From the NCBI GenBank assembly GCA_041916775.1, contig JAYRYZ010000010.1, positions 62,001-126,000 of the forward strand: 64,000 bases of DNA. The letters are read 5' to 3'. Source of the stretch: UBA2357 sp041916775. GTDB lineage: Bacteria > Pseudomonadota > Gammaproteobacteria > Burkholderiales > Rhodocyclaceae. This document shows positions 29,388 through 38,443 of this stretch, in pieces. A program made the translations under genes and the position numbers. Positions within the stretch are counted from its first letter, which is position 1. Each line of letters begins with the position of its first letter. The notes below the pieces were generated by a model. That model did no database searches and was not told where the DNA came from. It saw nothing but the letters and a program-made list of their open reading frames with translations.

Positions 29388-30329
29388 TCAGTAGCCGCGC
29401 ACGCGATCCACCACCCCGCTGATCTCACCACCCGCTTCGAGCGTGCGGATCTTCGCGGCAATCTGCGCCACGCTGTCCGCTACCAGCGTGAGCGCGGACA
29501 CATGAGGCGTGACGACAATGCGCGGGTGCCGCCAGAACGGGTGCCCGGCCGGCAGCGGCTCCTCGCGGAACACATCCAGCACCGCACTGCCGGGCCGCCC
29601 GGCAGCCAGTCCCGCGAGCAAATCGGCCTCAACCAGATGCGCGCCGCGTGCGAGGTTGACGACGCGCGCACCGTCGGCAAGCTGAGCAAGGAAGCGGGCG
29701 TCCAGGATGCCCTCCGTCTGCGGCGTGTTCGGCAGCAGGTTGATCGCCACCTGCAGCCCTGCCGCGAAGTCCATCAACGCGGCAGCACCCGTGAAGACCT
29801 CCACGCCTGGCAACTGGCGAGCGTTGCGGCTCCAGCCGCGCACCTTGAAACCCAGCCCCACCAACGCCTGTGCCACCGCCCCGCCCAGCACCCCAAGCCC
29901 GAGCACGCCGATCGGGTGATCCCCGAGACGCCGCGCCGGCAGACGTCGCCATTCGGCACGTGCCTGCTGGGCCGCATAGGCATCGAAGTCGCGAAAGTGA
30001 CCGAGCACCGCATGGGTGGCGTAGTGCACCATCTGCAGCGCCATGCCGGCATCTTCCAGCCGCACCAGCGGGACCGCGGCAGGCAACGCCTGCGGGTGCT
30101 GCGCGAGGAATGCCAGAATGGCGTCCACACCCGCCCCGAGGTTGAACACCGCCTTGAGCCTGGCGCGTCCTTGCAGCACCTCGAGCGGCGGCTTCCAGAC
30201 CAACGCGTAGTCCGCGGGTGCTATATCGCCAGGCGCCCACACGCGCAGTCGCGCCTCCGGCAGTGCCGCCTGCAGCGCCCCAACCCATTGCGACGGATCC
30301 CCGCCGGTTTCATGAAAGAGAATGTCCAT
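29388..30329 (-). CDS. ghrA: Glyoxylate/hydroxypyruvate reductase A-like dehydrogenase
   Basis: A D-2-hydroxyacid dehydrogenase of 313 residues, the size of GhrA. The Rossmann motif is GVLGLGVLGGAVAQAL. The catalytic set is recognisable: Arg in NLARGAHLVE, Glu in REEPLPAGHPFW and His in VTPHVSA. It should reduce glyoxylate and hydroxypyruvate with NADPH or NADH in the cytoplasm. The DMT exporter gene begins upstream on the same strand with a 20-bp gap, so the two are probably one transcript. Related dehydrogenases of the same family act on other 2-oxoacids, so the exact substrate is open. Confidence 0.85.
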   Translation of the reverse strand: MDILFHETGGDPSQWVGALQAALPEARLRVWAPGDIAPADYALVWKPPLEVLQGRARLKAVFNLGAGVDAILAFLAQHPQALPAAVPLVRLEDAGMALQMVHYATHAVLGHFRDFDAYAAQQARAEWRRLPARRLGDHPIGVLGLGVLGGAVAQALVGLGFKVRGWSRNARQLPGVEVFTGAAALMDFAAGLQVAINLLPNTPQTEGILDARFLAQLADGARVVNLARGAHLVEADLLAGLAAGRPGSAVLDVFREEPLPAGHPFWRHPRIVVTPHVSALTLVADSVAQIAAKIRTLEAGGEISGVVDRVRGY

Positions 30330-30349
30330 TTTCCAGCACCGTTATGCGC

Positions 30350-31249
30350 TCATGCAGCAGGACGTGCCGCGTTCGAGAACAGGCCCCGCACCCAGGCCCA
30401 GCGACTGATCAGGAGCGCGCTGAAGATCAGCCCGCAGCCGACGAACTGCATCGCCGTCATCGACTCGCGGAACCAGAAGGCCGACAGGATCGCCGTCCAC
30501 ATCGGCTCCAGCATCAGGATCAGCGCCGCATGCGCAGGCGTCGTCATGCCCTGGCCGCGCAGCTGCAGGAAGAAGCGAAGCGTCGTCCCGATCAGCGTGC
30601 TCGCCAGCACCCAGCCGATGATGTCGGGCGCCAACGACGTCGGCCAAGCCTCGAAAACCAACGACGCCGGCAGCACCAGCACCGCCACCATCAGGAGTTG
30701 CACGGTCGACAGCGCAAGCGGCGGCACCGCCCGCACCACATGCGAGTTCATCACGAACACGAAGGCGAAGGCCAGCGCCGCGGCAAAGAAGAAGAGCTGC
30801 CCGGTCTCGAAGCGGAAGCCGTGCTGCAGCGACAGGCAGCCGAACCCCACCAGCGCCACCGGGATCGCGACCCAGGTGCTGCGCGCCGGCCGGTCGCCGA
30901 ACAGGAAACGCGCCAGCACCGGCACCAGGACGATGCCCAGGCTGCTGATGAAGGCCCCCTCGCCGATATGGGTGCCGTGCTTCAGCCCCATGATCCACAG
31001 GCTCATCGCCACCGCGAACAACACGCCCACCACCACCGACTGCATCAACACCTTGCGCCCCAGCCCTGCCAGGTCCCGCCCCCCCAGCGCCCCGAGGATC
31101 AAACCCGCAAGCAGAAAGCGCACGCCCACGAACAAGAGCGGCGGCATCCCCGCCAGCGCCTCCTTGGAGAACACCCACCCCGCCGCCGCCAGCAGCGTCA
31201 CCGCCAGCAACAACAGATCCGCCTTCACCCGCTGCGCGGCCACATCCAT
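30350..31249 (-). CDS. EamA/DMT-family transporter
   Basis: An integral membrane protein of 299 residues with ten predicted helices in two EamA repeats: about 10-140, opening with LLLLAVTLLAAAGWVFSKEAL, and about 150-290, with GWVLASTLIGTTLRFFLQLRG. The drug/metabolite transporter superfamily mostly exports amino acids and other metabolites. No substrate is evident. It lies directly upstream of ghrA on the same strand. The start ATG 31249 gives the family N-terminus with the first helix at residue ~11. Confidence 0.88.
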   Translation of the reverse strand: MDVAAQRVKADLLLLAVTLLAAAGWVFSKEALAGMPPLLFVGVRFLLAGLILGALGGRDLAGLGRKVLMQSVVVGVLFAVAMSLWIMGLKHGTHIGEGAFISSLGIVLVPVLARFLFGDRPARSTWVAIPVALVGFGCLSLQHGFRFETGQLFFFAAALAFAFVFVMNSHVVRAVPPLALSTVQLLMVAVLVLPASLVFEAWPTSLAPDIIGWVLASTLIGTTLRFFLQLRGQGMTTPAHAALILMLEPMWTAILSAFWFRESMTAMQFVGCGLIFSALLISRWAWVRGLFSNAARPAA

Positions 31250-31293
31250 TCAAACCACTCCCCGCACCAAGCCGCCAGGGCCGGTCCCCTGAC

Positions 31294-31530
31294 TCAGCGC
31301 ACACACTGCAACTGCCCCGAACCCACCACCACCGCGCAACTCAGCACCCCGCACTGGCAATGCCGGATGATCACCGGCGCCGCCTCGGTGCCGATGTTGA
31401 CCCCACGCGAACACACGCACTCCTGCGGCTCCGGACTCGGCTGCGCCTGCGCACTGGCACCCCACAGCGCAAACCCGACAAGGAACCCACACAGCGGCAG
31501 AACACCCCCAATCCACGCACCCACCCTCAT
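31294..31530 (-). CDS. Small cysteine-rich secreted protein, unknown
   Basis: I do not recognise this protein. ATG 31530 with GAGG seven bases upstream gives a 78-residue product: a clear signal peptide (hydrophobic core VLPLCGFLVGFALWGASA, cleavage near AQAQ) and a mature part of about 48 residues. That part contains six cysteines in two CxC-like groups (ECVCSRG, RHCQCGVLSC) and a final one near the C-terminus, so disulfides or a metal site in the periplasm are likely. The frame continues upstream without a start that makes sense. It lies 44 bp upstream of the DMT exporter gene on the same strand. Confidence 0.6.
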   Translation of the reverse strand: MRVGAWIGGVLPLCGFLVGFALWGASAQAQPSPEPQECVCSRGVNIGTEAAPVIIRHCQCGVLSCAVVVGSGQLQCVR

Positions 31531-31835
31531 CTCGACACCTCGCAGACAAAGGCGACAGCATACGCGCAGCGCCGAGGGTACGGTTCGCACTCGCACTCGC
31601 AAACGGCATCGAACTCCCTGACGTGCAGAGGATGGCGGACGCACTTTCGTCGGACCTCATCCTGCGCTGCCCGGGTGCCGCAGCCGCGAAAACCGTCGGA
31701 ATTCTTTACAGAACCCGCCAAACAGGACTCTGGTACGCTCTCAGCGCTTTGTTTTGTATAAATTTTTGATCAGTCGCACGGTGCTTGCTTGCAGGGGGCA
31801 ATCATTCGTGTCCCCCTGTCGGCAAGGAGCGCTCC
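31531..31835. other. Divergent intergenic region, A/T-rich centre
   Basis: 305 bp between the divergent small secreted protein and the PEP-CTERM gene. It has no convincing gene. Around 31741-31775 the base composition turns strongly A/T (TATAAA at 31757-31762), and a sigma-54-like element lies just before it. Confidence 0.5.
31731..31746 (+). promoter_or_regulatory. Partial sigma-54 (-24/-12) promoter candidate
   Basis: TGGTACG, four bases, then CAGCG at 31731-31746. GG and GC are separated by the required ten bases, and the -24 half is near consensus, but the -12 half has CAGC instead of TTGC. It precedes the PEP-CTERM gene by 90 bp. Much weaker than the site at 52516. Confidence 0.3.
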
Positions 31836-32627
31836 ATGAAATCGCTTTCGTCACTGCTTTGCGCACCGTTGGTGTCGCTGTCTTGCCTTGGCTTGGCCGC
31901 CGATGCGGATGCGGCGCTGATCGGTTACTACACCTTCGAGGGCAACGCCAACGATGTCAGTGGCAATGGCAAGCACGGCGTGTTCAGTCCGACCGCACCG
32001 ACCTTTACGTCCAGCGGTCACTCGGGTGGGGCCTACCGGTTCGGGGAGGGCGGCGCGAACACCTTCATCACGGTACCGATCGACATCAACCCGGCGGCAC
32101 TGCCGCAGGTGACGTTCGGCGCCTGGGTGAATGCGGAGGTGGCCGATCTGGTGATTCGCGGCATCATCTCGCATGACGATGGCGACTTCGACCGCGGCTT
32201 CGGGGTGGATACGCGCGTTGGTGACGGCAGCACGGCGGCGTGGTGCATGTTCACCGGCCTTGGCGGGGCGTTCAATGGTCATTGCAACGGAGGGGTCGCC
32301 GTGGGCGCATGGACCTTCCTCGCCGCAAGCTACAACCAGGTGACGGGCGCAGCCGCATTCATGGTCAATGACGTGTATTTCGAGTACGCGTCGAATGAGT
32401 TTCTGGGGCCGAGCGTGTTGATGAACACCACGATCGGACGGAACCCGAACTTCGACTTTCCCTTCGTCGGTCTGATCGACAGCGTGTTCTTCTTTGACGA
32501 GTATCTGAGCGAGGACGCGCTCAGCGATATCCGCGTCAATGGACTCACCGTTCCCGAGCCCAACGCGCTGGCGCTGATTGCACTTGCCGCGCTGGGCATG
32601 CTGGCGGGCGCACGCCGGCGGTACTGA
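31836..32627 (+). CDS. PEP-CTERM protein with LamG/concanavalin-like domain
   Basis: A secreted protein of 263 residues. A signal peptide ends near ADADAA; the mature part begins LIGYYTFEGNANDVSGNGKH, the start typical of LamG/concanavalin-A-like lectin domains, and continues with VTFGAWVN and GLIDSVFFFDEYLS. The C-terminus is a complete PEP-CTERM sorting signal: VPEPNALALIALAALG, a membrane helix and ARRRY. Exosortase (EpsH/XrtA type) would cleave it for release or attachment to exopolysaccharide. The start ATG 31836 has AAGGAG eight bases upstream. A strong stem-loop follows the stop. Binding of matrix sugars is a reasonable inference from the fold. Confidence 0.85.
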   Translation: MKSLSSLLCAPLVSLSCLGLAADADAALIGYYTFEGNANDVSGNGKHGVFSPTAPTFTSSGHSGGAYRFGEGGANTFITVPIDINPAALPQVTFGAWVNAEVADLVIRGIISHDDGDFDRGFGVDTRVGDGSTAAWCMFTGLGGAFNGHCNGGVAVGAWTFLAASYNQVTGAAAFMVNDVYFEYASNEFLGPSVLMNTTIGRNPNFDFPFVGLIDSVFFFDEYLSEDALSDIRVNGLTVPEPNALALIALAALGMLAGARRRY

Positions 32628-32631
32628 AACC

Positions 32632-32660
32632 GCCACGCGGGGGCAGGCCCCGCGCGTGGC
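32632..32660 (+). terminator. GC-rich stem-loop after the PEP-CTERM gene
   Basis: GCCACGCGGGGGC (32632-32644) pairs with the following GGCCCCGCGCGTGGC (32646-32660), leaving one bulged base and a tiny loop, five bases after the stop codon. No T-run follows, so it acts either as a Rho-linked or an mRNA-stabilising hairpin. Confidence 0.5.
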
Positions 32661-32843
32661 GCGACGCCGGGCATGATGTACAGCCCGTGGTCAAACACCT
32701 ATCATCGGGACTGGCTGCGCCGAGGTACTTACTCACGACCTCGACGCTCGGTTTGTGCTGCTTTGTCGGGCAGATGACTTCGATGACGGGCTCTCGGGAC
32801 GATCGTGCTGGAAGCATGCAAGCACTTGCGTGCAGGAGTGCCC

Positions 32844-34124
32844 ATGGCTGACGGGGGGGCCGCCCTGCCCACCCGGGTCGCGCTCGAGCGGCTGCAGCCG
32901 GGCGTTTTCATCTCGCTCGCCGAGCACTGGCTGGACCACCCTTTCCTGTTCAACGAGTTCCGCATCACCAGCCAGCGACAGATAGACACGCTGCGCGACA
33001 TGGGGCTCGCCGAAGTGATGTGCGTGCCGGCACGCAGCACTGCGCCGCTTTTGCCGGTTCGGGAAGCGGGGGAGCCGCCGCCGCCCGCGCCACCAGCCGG
33101 GCCGAGCGCAGAAGAGCTCGCAGCGCTGGAAGCCAAGCGCCAGCGAATCGCGCGGATCAGCTCCACGCGCGAGAATCTGGCGCGCTGCGAGAAGGCGTAC
33201 GCGCGCACCGCCGGGGCGATCCGCGATCTGATGCAGCGCTTGCATGCCTCGCCGCAGCAGGCGGCAGAGCTGGCTCGCGACGTGGTGAACGATACCGTGG
33301 CGACGCTGCTCGCCAACCAGGACTCGGTGCTGCACCTGATCGGGCAGAAGCGTGGCGATGAGAACGCCTACTTCCACGCCCTCAACGTGATGGTGCTGAG
33401 CCTCATGCTGGGGCGGGCCTACGGGCTCGATGAGGGCAAGCTGATCACACTGGGCACGGGCGCGCTGTTCCACGACATGGGCAAGGTGAAACTGCCTGAC
33501 GCGATCCTGCGCAAGGGCACGGAGCGCAACAAGGCGGAGGAGGAGTTCTACCGCCTGCATACCGTGTATGGCGCACAACTCGCGGCGGAGGTGTCGATCT
33601 TCGGCCCGGCGACGCTGGACGTGATCCGCCACCACCACGAGCACATGGACGGCAGCGGCTTCCCCGACGGCGTGCCGGCGGCGAAGACGAGTGTGCTGGC
33701 GCGCATCGTCGCGATCGCGAACCGCTACGACAAGCTCTGCAACGCACCCGAATTCGGCCATTTGACGCCGGCCGAGGCGCTATCGCAGATGTACGGCAAG
33801 GAGTCGCAATGGTGGGACACCGCGCTGCTGCAGCGTTTCATCAAGAACCTGGGTGTGTTCCCACCGGGCTCCATCGTGCAGTTATCGAATGGCGTGATCG
33901 GCCTGGTCGTGGCGGTGAACCGTGCGGAGTTGCTGAAGCCCAGCGTGCTCATCCACGATGCCGCGCTGCCACGCAGCGAGGCCAATATCGTCGACCTGGT
34001 CGATGCGGAGGATGTACGCATCGAGCGCGCGATCCGGCGCGACAAGGTGCCGGAGGCGGTGCTCGACTATCTCGCGCCGCGTCATCAGGTGATCTACTTC
34101 TACGATCGGCCGGATCCGCACTGA
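32844..34124 (+). CDS. HD-GYP c-di-GMP phosphodiesterase with DUF3391
   Basis: A cytoplasmic protein of 426 residues: an N-terminal DUF3391 domain (about 8-130), a linker with Pro/Ala-rich sequence and a C-terminal HD-GYP domain (about 170-380). The metal-binding residues are present in HALNVMVLSLM, ALFHDMGKVKLP and VIRHHHEHMDGSGFPDG. The GYP tripeptide reads GFP, a conservative change also seen in active members. It should degrade c-di-GMP to GMP or pGpG. The start ATG 32844 is five bases after AGGAG; the frame opens earlier at a GTG at 32805. Confidence 0.88.
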   Translation: MADGGAALPTRVALERLQPGVFISLAEHWLDHPFLFNEFRITSQRQIDTLRDMGLAEVMCVPARSTAPLLPVREAGEPPPPAPPAGPSAEELAALEAKRQRIARISSTRENLARCEKAYARTAGAIRDLMQRLHASPQQAAELARDVVNDTVATLLANQDSVLHLIGQKRGDENAYFHALNVMVLSLMLGRAYGLDEGKLITLGTGALFHDMGKVKLPDAILRKGTERNKAEEEFYRLHTVYGAQLAAEVSIFGPATLDVIRHHHEHMDGSGFPDGVPAAKTSVLARIVAIANRYDKLCNAPEFGHLTPAEALSQMYGKESQWWDTALLQRFIKNLGVFPPGSIVQLSNGVIGLVVAVNRAELLKPSVLIHDAALPRSEANIVDLVDAEDVRIERAIRRDKVPEAVLDYLAPRHQVIYFYDRPDPH

Positions 34125-34269
34125 AACGCGTGCCGAGCTCCGATCGGCGAGTTCCTGATTCTTGTCTTTCTGTTTCATTCCGCCCGACACCCCCTCAGGT
34201 GGACATCCCGCGGCGTAAAGTCGCGTGATACATCTGCACGTGTCCGGCGCATCACTCACGGAGATCCGC

Positions 34270-35049
34270 ATGCCCCGCTTCAGTGCCAACCTGACCCTGC
34301 TGTTTGCCGAGCATCCTTTCATGGAGCGATTCGCCGCGGCGGCCGCAGCCGGGTTCACCGCAGTGGAATGCCAGTTTCCGTATGCGTGGGAAGCGCGCGA
34401 ATTGGCAGAGGCTCTGCAACGGAACAGGCTGGAGATGGTGCTGCACAACCTGCCCGCAGGTGACTGGGCGGCAGGTGAGCGCGGCATTGCCTGCCACCCG
34501 GACCGGGTGGACGCGTTCCGCGACGGCGTTGCGCTTGCGATCAGCTATGCGCAGGTGCTCGGTTGCCGCCAGCTCAACTGCCTTGCAGGCGTCGCGCCGG
34601 CGGATGTCGACGACGCGCTGCTGCGCGCCACGCTGATCGAGAACCTGCGCTTCGCGGCCCGGGCCCTCGCCGAGGTCGGCATGCGGCTGCTGGTGGAGCC
34701 GATCAATCGCCACGACATTCCCGGCTTCTATCTCTCGCGCAGCGACGCGGCGATTGCGCTGATCGACGCGGTGGGCGCCGACAACCTGTTCCTGCAGTAC
34801 GACATCTACCACGCGCAGCGCAGCGAGGGCGAGCTCGCCGGCACGATCACGCGCTACCTGCCGCGCATTGCGCACATGCAGCTCGCCGACAACCCCGGAC
34901 GCCATGAGCCGGGCAGCGGTGAGATCAACTTCCCGTGGTTGCTGCGCCATATCGACCGGCTCGGCTACCGGGGGTGGATCGGCTGCGAATACAACCCGGC
35001 GGCGAATACGGTGGACGGCCTCGAATGGATGCACGCGCTGGATGCGTGA
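34270..35049 (+). CDS. hyi: Hydroxypyruvate isomerase
   Basis: A TIM-barrel isomerase (AP-endonuclease-2-like family) of 259 residues interconverting hydroxypyruvate and tartronate semialdehyde. The family pattern is clear: MPRFSANLTLLFAEHPFMER at the start, the metal/catalytic Glu in LLVEPINRHDIPGFYL and the second Glu in WIGCEYNPAA, with HMQLADNPGRHEPGSGEI between. The start ATG 34270 is six bases after GGAG. It acts in glyoxylate metabolism; the usual glyoxylate carboligase is not in the window, but ghrA lies 4 kb away. A related 2-oxo-tetronate isomerase cannot be excluded. Confidence 0.88.
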   Translation: MPRFSANLTLLFAEHPFMERFAAAAAAGFTAVECQFPYAWEARELAEALQRNRLEMVLHNLPAGDWAAGERGIACHPDRVDAFRDGVALAISYAQVLGCRQLNCLAGVAPADVDDALLRATLIENLRFAARALAEVGMRLLVEPINRHDIPGFYLSRSDAAIALIDAVGADNLFLQYDIYHAQRSEGELAGTITRYLPRIAHMQLADNPGRHEPGSGEINFPWLLRHIDRLGYRGWIGCEYNPAANTVDGLEWMHALDA

Positions 35050-35278
35050 TATGCCGACGCCACATCGCAGCCTTGGTGGGCGTCAGGCATCGCTTTTGCT
35101 TTGAAGAGCCCGGCAACATGGGCATCCCCTTCCGGCCTCAGGCGCAGCGCGTGCCCGCTCGCTTGGCATGGAGGAGATGCACCAAGTTGGTGAATACCTC
35201 TCGCGCGGCGGCGCACAGATTCTGTGCATCACCGCCGAGTCCGGTATCGACAATTCGACCGAGGGAGCAGTGCATAAC

Positions 35279-36727
35279 ATGTCGATCGACTGGAAAACCT
35301 ATGACCCATCGCCCTTCTACGACGAGCTGATCGCCGCAAAGGGCAAGCCGAGGGCGGTGGCAAAGCATCTCACACAGTATCTCGCCTCGCTCGACGATGC
35401 CGAGATCCAGGCACGCAAACGCGCGGCGGAGCTTGCGATCATCGAGATGGGCGTGAGCTTCACGATCTACAGCGAGGGCGAGAACATCGACCGCGCGTGG
35501 CCGTTCGACATCATTCCGCGCATCATCCCGAGGCGCGAGTGGGACAAGGTGCAGGAGGGCCTGGTACAGCGGCTCACGGCGCTCAACATGTTCATCTGCG
35601 ACATCTACAACGAGCAGCGCATCGTCAGGGATGGCGTGGTGCCCGAGTACGTGTTCGCCAACTCCAAGAATTTCCGCAAGCAGTGCGTGGGCATCACCCC
35701 GCCGCATGGCGTGTGGGCACACATCTGCGGTTCCGACCTGGTGCGCGACAAGGACGGGACCATCTATGTGCTGGAGGACAACCTGCGGGTGCCCTCAGGC
35801 GTGTCCTACATGCTGGAGAACCGCCAGGTCACGAAGCGGGTGTTCCCGGAGCTGTTCGAGAACTCCAGCATCCTCCCGGTGGATGAGTACCCTTCGCAGC
35901 TTTTCGACATGCTCGCGTCGATCTCGCCACGGCCGCAGGACTACCCCACGGTGGCGGTGCTGACGCCGGGCATCTTCAACTCGGCGTACTTCGAGCACTC
36001 CTACCTCGCACAGCGCATGGGCGCGCATCTCGTGGAAGGCGCCGACCTGGTGGTGGGCGAGGACGACTGTGTCTACATGCGCACCATCGACGGCCTGGAG
36101 CGGGTGGACGTGATCTACCGCCGCATCGACGACGAGTTCATGGACCCGGAGGCCTTCAACCCGCAGTCCATGCTGGGCGTGCCCGGCCTGATGCGCGCCT
36201 GGCGCAACGGCAAGGTGGGGCTCGCCAACGCACCGGGCTCGGGCGTCGCCGACGACAAGGTGATCTACAACTACGTGCCGGCAATGATCAAGTACTACCT
36301 CGACCAGGAGGCGATCATCCCCAACGTGCCGACCTACATGTGCGTGGATGACAAGGTGCGCGACTACGTCATCGAACACCTCGAGGAACTCGTGGTGAAG
36401 CCAGCCAACGAATCGGGCGGCTATGGCATGTTGGTCGGGCCGCACTCCACCAAGAAACAGCGCACCGAGTTTGCTCAGCTCATCCGCAAGGATCCGCGTA
36501 ACTACATCGCGCAGCCCACGCTGAGCCTGTCGGTGGCGCCCACGCTGTGCGAGGAAGGGCTGGCACCGCGCCACCTCGACCTTCGGCCGTTCATTCTGCA
36601 AGGCGCGCGCACCGACGTCACCGCGGGCGGCCTGACAAGGGTGGCGATGCGCAAGGGTTCGCTGGTGGTCAATTCATCCCAGGGTGGCGGCAGCAAGGAC
36701 ACCTGGATCGTGGACGAGGGAGTCTGA
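35279..36727 (+). CDS. Circularly permuted ATP-grasp protein
   Basis: A protein of 482 residues of the circularly permuted ATP-grasp type (formerly DUF404/DUF407). Core segments are ICGSDLVRDKDGTIYVLEDN, LRVPSGVSYMLENRQ, VLTPGIFNSAYFEH and the ligand-binding VVKPANESGGYGMLVGP, with DLRPFILQG near the C-terminus. Such enzymes probably join carboxylates to amines, perhaps building a peptide, but no substrate is known. The start ATG 35279 begins the family N-terminus MSIDWKTYDPSPFYDEL. The alpha-E gene begins two bases after its stop, the standard partnership. Confidence 0.9.
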   Translation: MSIDWKTYDPSPFYDELIAAKGKPRAVAKHLTQYLASLDDAEIQARKRAAELAIIEMGVSFTIYSEGENIDRAWPFDIIPRIIPRREWDKVQEGLVQRLTALNMFICDIYNEQRIVRDGVVPEYVFANSKNFRKQCVGITPPHGVWAHICGSDLVRDKDGTIYVLEDNLRVPSGVSYMLENRQVTKRVFPELFENSSILPVDEYPSQLFDMLASISPRPQDYPTVAVLTPGIFNSAYFEHSYLAQRMGAHLVEGADLVVGEDDCVYMRTIDGLERVDVIYRRIDDEFMDPEAFNPQSMLGVPGLMRAWRNGKVGLANAPGSGVADDKVIYNYVPAMIKYYLDQEAIIPNVPTYMCVDDKVRDYVIEHLEELVVKPANESGGYGMLVGPHSTKKQRTEFAQLIRKDPRNYIAQPTLSLSVAPTLCEEGLAPRHLDLRPFILQGARTDVTAGGLTRVAMRKGSLVVNSSQGGGSKDTWIVDEGV

Positions 36728-36729
36728 AC

Positions 36730-37677
36730 ATGCTGTCAAGAGTGGCCGAGCGCCTTTACTGGATGGCGCGATACGTCGAGCGCGCAGAGAACACCGCGCG
36801 CATGATCATGGCGTTCAACACGATGATGCTGGACATGCCGCGGGAGGCCCAGCCCTCCTGGCGGGAGCTGGTGTCGGTAACCGGCACCGACGAGATCTTC
36901 GATGCCCACTATCAGCGCCCCGACGAACGCAACTGCGTGAAGTTCCTCGTCGCCGACGCCTACAACCCGAGCTCCATCCTCAGCTCGCTGCGAGCCGCAC
37001 GCGAGAACGTGCGCACCACACGCGACCTGGTGCCCACCGAGGCCTGGGAGGTGGTCAACGAGCTTTATATCTTCGCCCGCGACAACGCGGAGTCCGGCAT
37101 CGGCAAGCGCGCCCGCTACGACTTTCTCTCCGAGGTCGTGCAGCGCTGCCAGACGCTGGCCGGCCTGCTGCGCGGCTGCATGAGCCATGATTCGGCGTTC
37201 GACTTCATCTCGCTCGGCCGCATGCTCGAGCGCGCCGACATGTCCAGCCGCCAGATCGACGTGGGTGCGGTGCGCCTGCTCGTCACCGGGCAGGCCACCG
37301 ACCCAAAGCCATACGAGGGCCTGATGTGGACCTCGGTGTTGCGCTCGCAGAGCGGCTTCCAGATGTACCGTCAGCACGTCAAGCGACGCATCAACGGTGT
37401 GGATGTGGTGCGCTTTCTGCTGCAGGATCTGCCCTTCCCGCGCGCGATGGCGCACGCGCTGTCGCAGGCGCAGGCTGCGCTGGAGCGCCTTCCGCGCAAC
37501 GAGGAGCCGCTCCAGCACGCACAACGTGCCCTACGGCATGTCATGGAGGCCGACGTCGCGACGCTGATCGGCGAGGGTGGTCTGCACGACTTCATCGACG
37601 AACTGCAGGCCGAGATCGGCGAGATCCACAACGCGGTTGCCTATCGCTGGTTTCCCACGGGACTTCTCGCTGACTGA
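36730..37677 (+). CDS. Alpha-E domain protein (DUF403)
   Basis: An all-helical protein of 315 residues starting at ATG 36730, two bases after the ATP-grasp stop and seven after GGAG. The family N-terminus MLSRVAERLYWMARYVERAE is present, with NPSSILSSLRAARENVRTTR and LGRMLERADMSSRQIDVG further on. Alpha-E proteins nearly always accompany a circularly permuted ATP-grasp enzyme and are thought to form a functional unit with it. Usually a transglutaminase-like protease gene completes the cluster; here none follows. Confidence 0.92.
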   Translation: MLSRVAERLYWMARYVERAENTARMIMAFNTMMLDMPREAQPSWRELVSVTGTDEIFDAHYQRPDERNCVKFLVADAYNPSSILSSLRAARENVRTTRDLVPTEAWEVVNELYIFARDNAESGIGKRARYDFLSEVVQRCQTLAGLLRGCMSHDSAFDFISLGRMLERADMSSRQIDVGAVRLLVTGQATDPKPYEGLMWTSVLRSQSGFQMYRQHVKRRINGVDVVRFLLQDLPFPRAMAHALSQAQAALERLPRNEEPLQHAQRALRHVMEADVATLIGEGGLHDFIDELQAEIGEIHNAVAYRWFPTGLLAD

Positions 37678-37738
37678 ACGATCTCGGGAAAGGCCCGACA
37701 CACGCCCCTGCGGATGCGGCACACCGTGACGGGCAGGA

Positions 37739-38281
37739 TCAGTGCACTGCCGACAGCTCCCACACGCCGGCCGGCGGGGTGTTACGCCACACGGTCGTGA
37801 GCCGGCGCCAGCGCAGCCCTTCGGTCGCCTTGAAGGGCGCGCGCGGCTGGTATGTGAATTGGATGAGCTTGCGCTCGTGGGAGCGAGACAGGAATTCGCA
37901 CAGACTCAGCGCAGTCTCGCTCGCGATGTTGGGCGGGAGGGAGCGGAAGGGCAGGCTGGAGACCAGAACGATTCGCCCTGGCGCATGCAGATGTTCGTCA
38001 ACCACCTCGCGCGCACTCGCCTGACGGACATCCACCTGCGGATGGCGCCGCTTGAGCCTGTGCGCGAGGCTCGGCTGGATTTCCACGGCAACCAGTGGCG
38101 TATGCGGGAGGCGCTGCAACAACGCCGTGGTCACCGGCCCAGTGCCCGCGCCAAGCTCGATGACGAGATCGGCTCCGCTGGCGGCATGTGCCATGGCTCC
38201 GGCAAGAAAGCGCGAGGAAGGCAGCACTGCGCCGGTTTCGGCAGGACTCTTGAGCAGGGCAAGCAGAAGTTGCACGGGCAT
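37739..38281 (-). CDS. SAM-dependent methyltransferase, phospholipid N-methyltransferase-like
   Basis: A class I methyltransferase of 180 residues with motif I VIELGAGTGPVTTAL, an acidic ribose contact at VAVEIQP and the motif-IV-like stretch VLVSSLPFRSLP, which is typical of bacterial phospholipid/phosphatidylethanolamine N-methyltransferases of the PmtA type and similar to KsgA. The N-terminal MPVQLLLALLKSPAETGAVLPSSRFLA is also a family feature. A membrane lipid substrate is likely but not proven. It converges on the alpha-E gene across 61 bp. Confidence 0.75.
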   Translation of the reverse strand: MPVQLLLALLKSPAETGAVLPSSRFLAGAMAHAASGADLVIELGAGTGPVTTALLQRLPHTPLVAVEIQPSLAHRLKRRHPQVDVRQASAREVVDEHLHAPGRIVLVSSLPFRSLPPNIASETALSLCEFLSRSHERKLIQFTYQPRAPFKATEGLRWRRLTTVWRNTPPAGVWELSAVH

Positions 38282-38443
38282 GGGGGCCTACTAACGATTC
38301 GTCGGTCTCCGCGACCGCCGACCGGGCCAGGGCCACGCCGCGTGTGCTGGAGTCATACAGGCAGGATACCCGAGATTATGGCCCTGGCGCACCCGCGCGT
38401 CAGCGTCCCGGCGTAACGTGATGTGGCATACCCCGTCGGCCGG

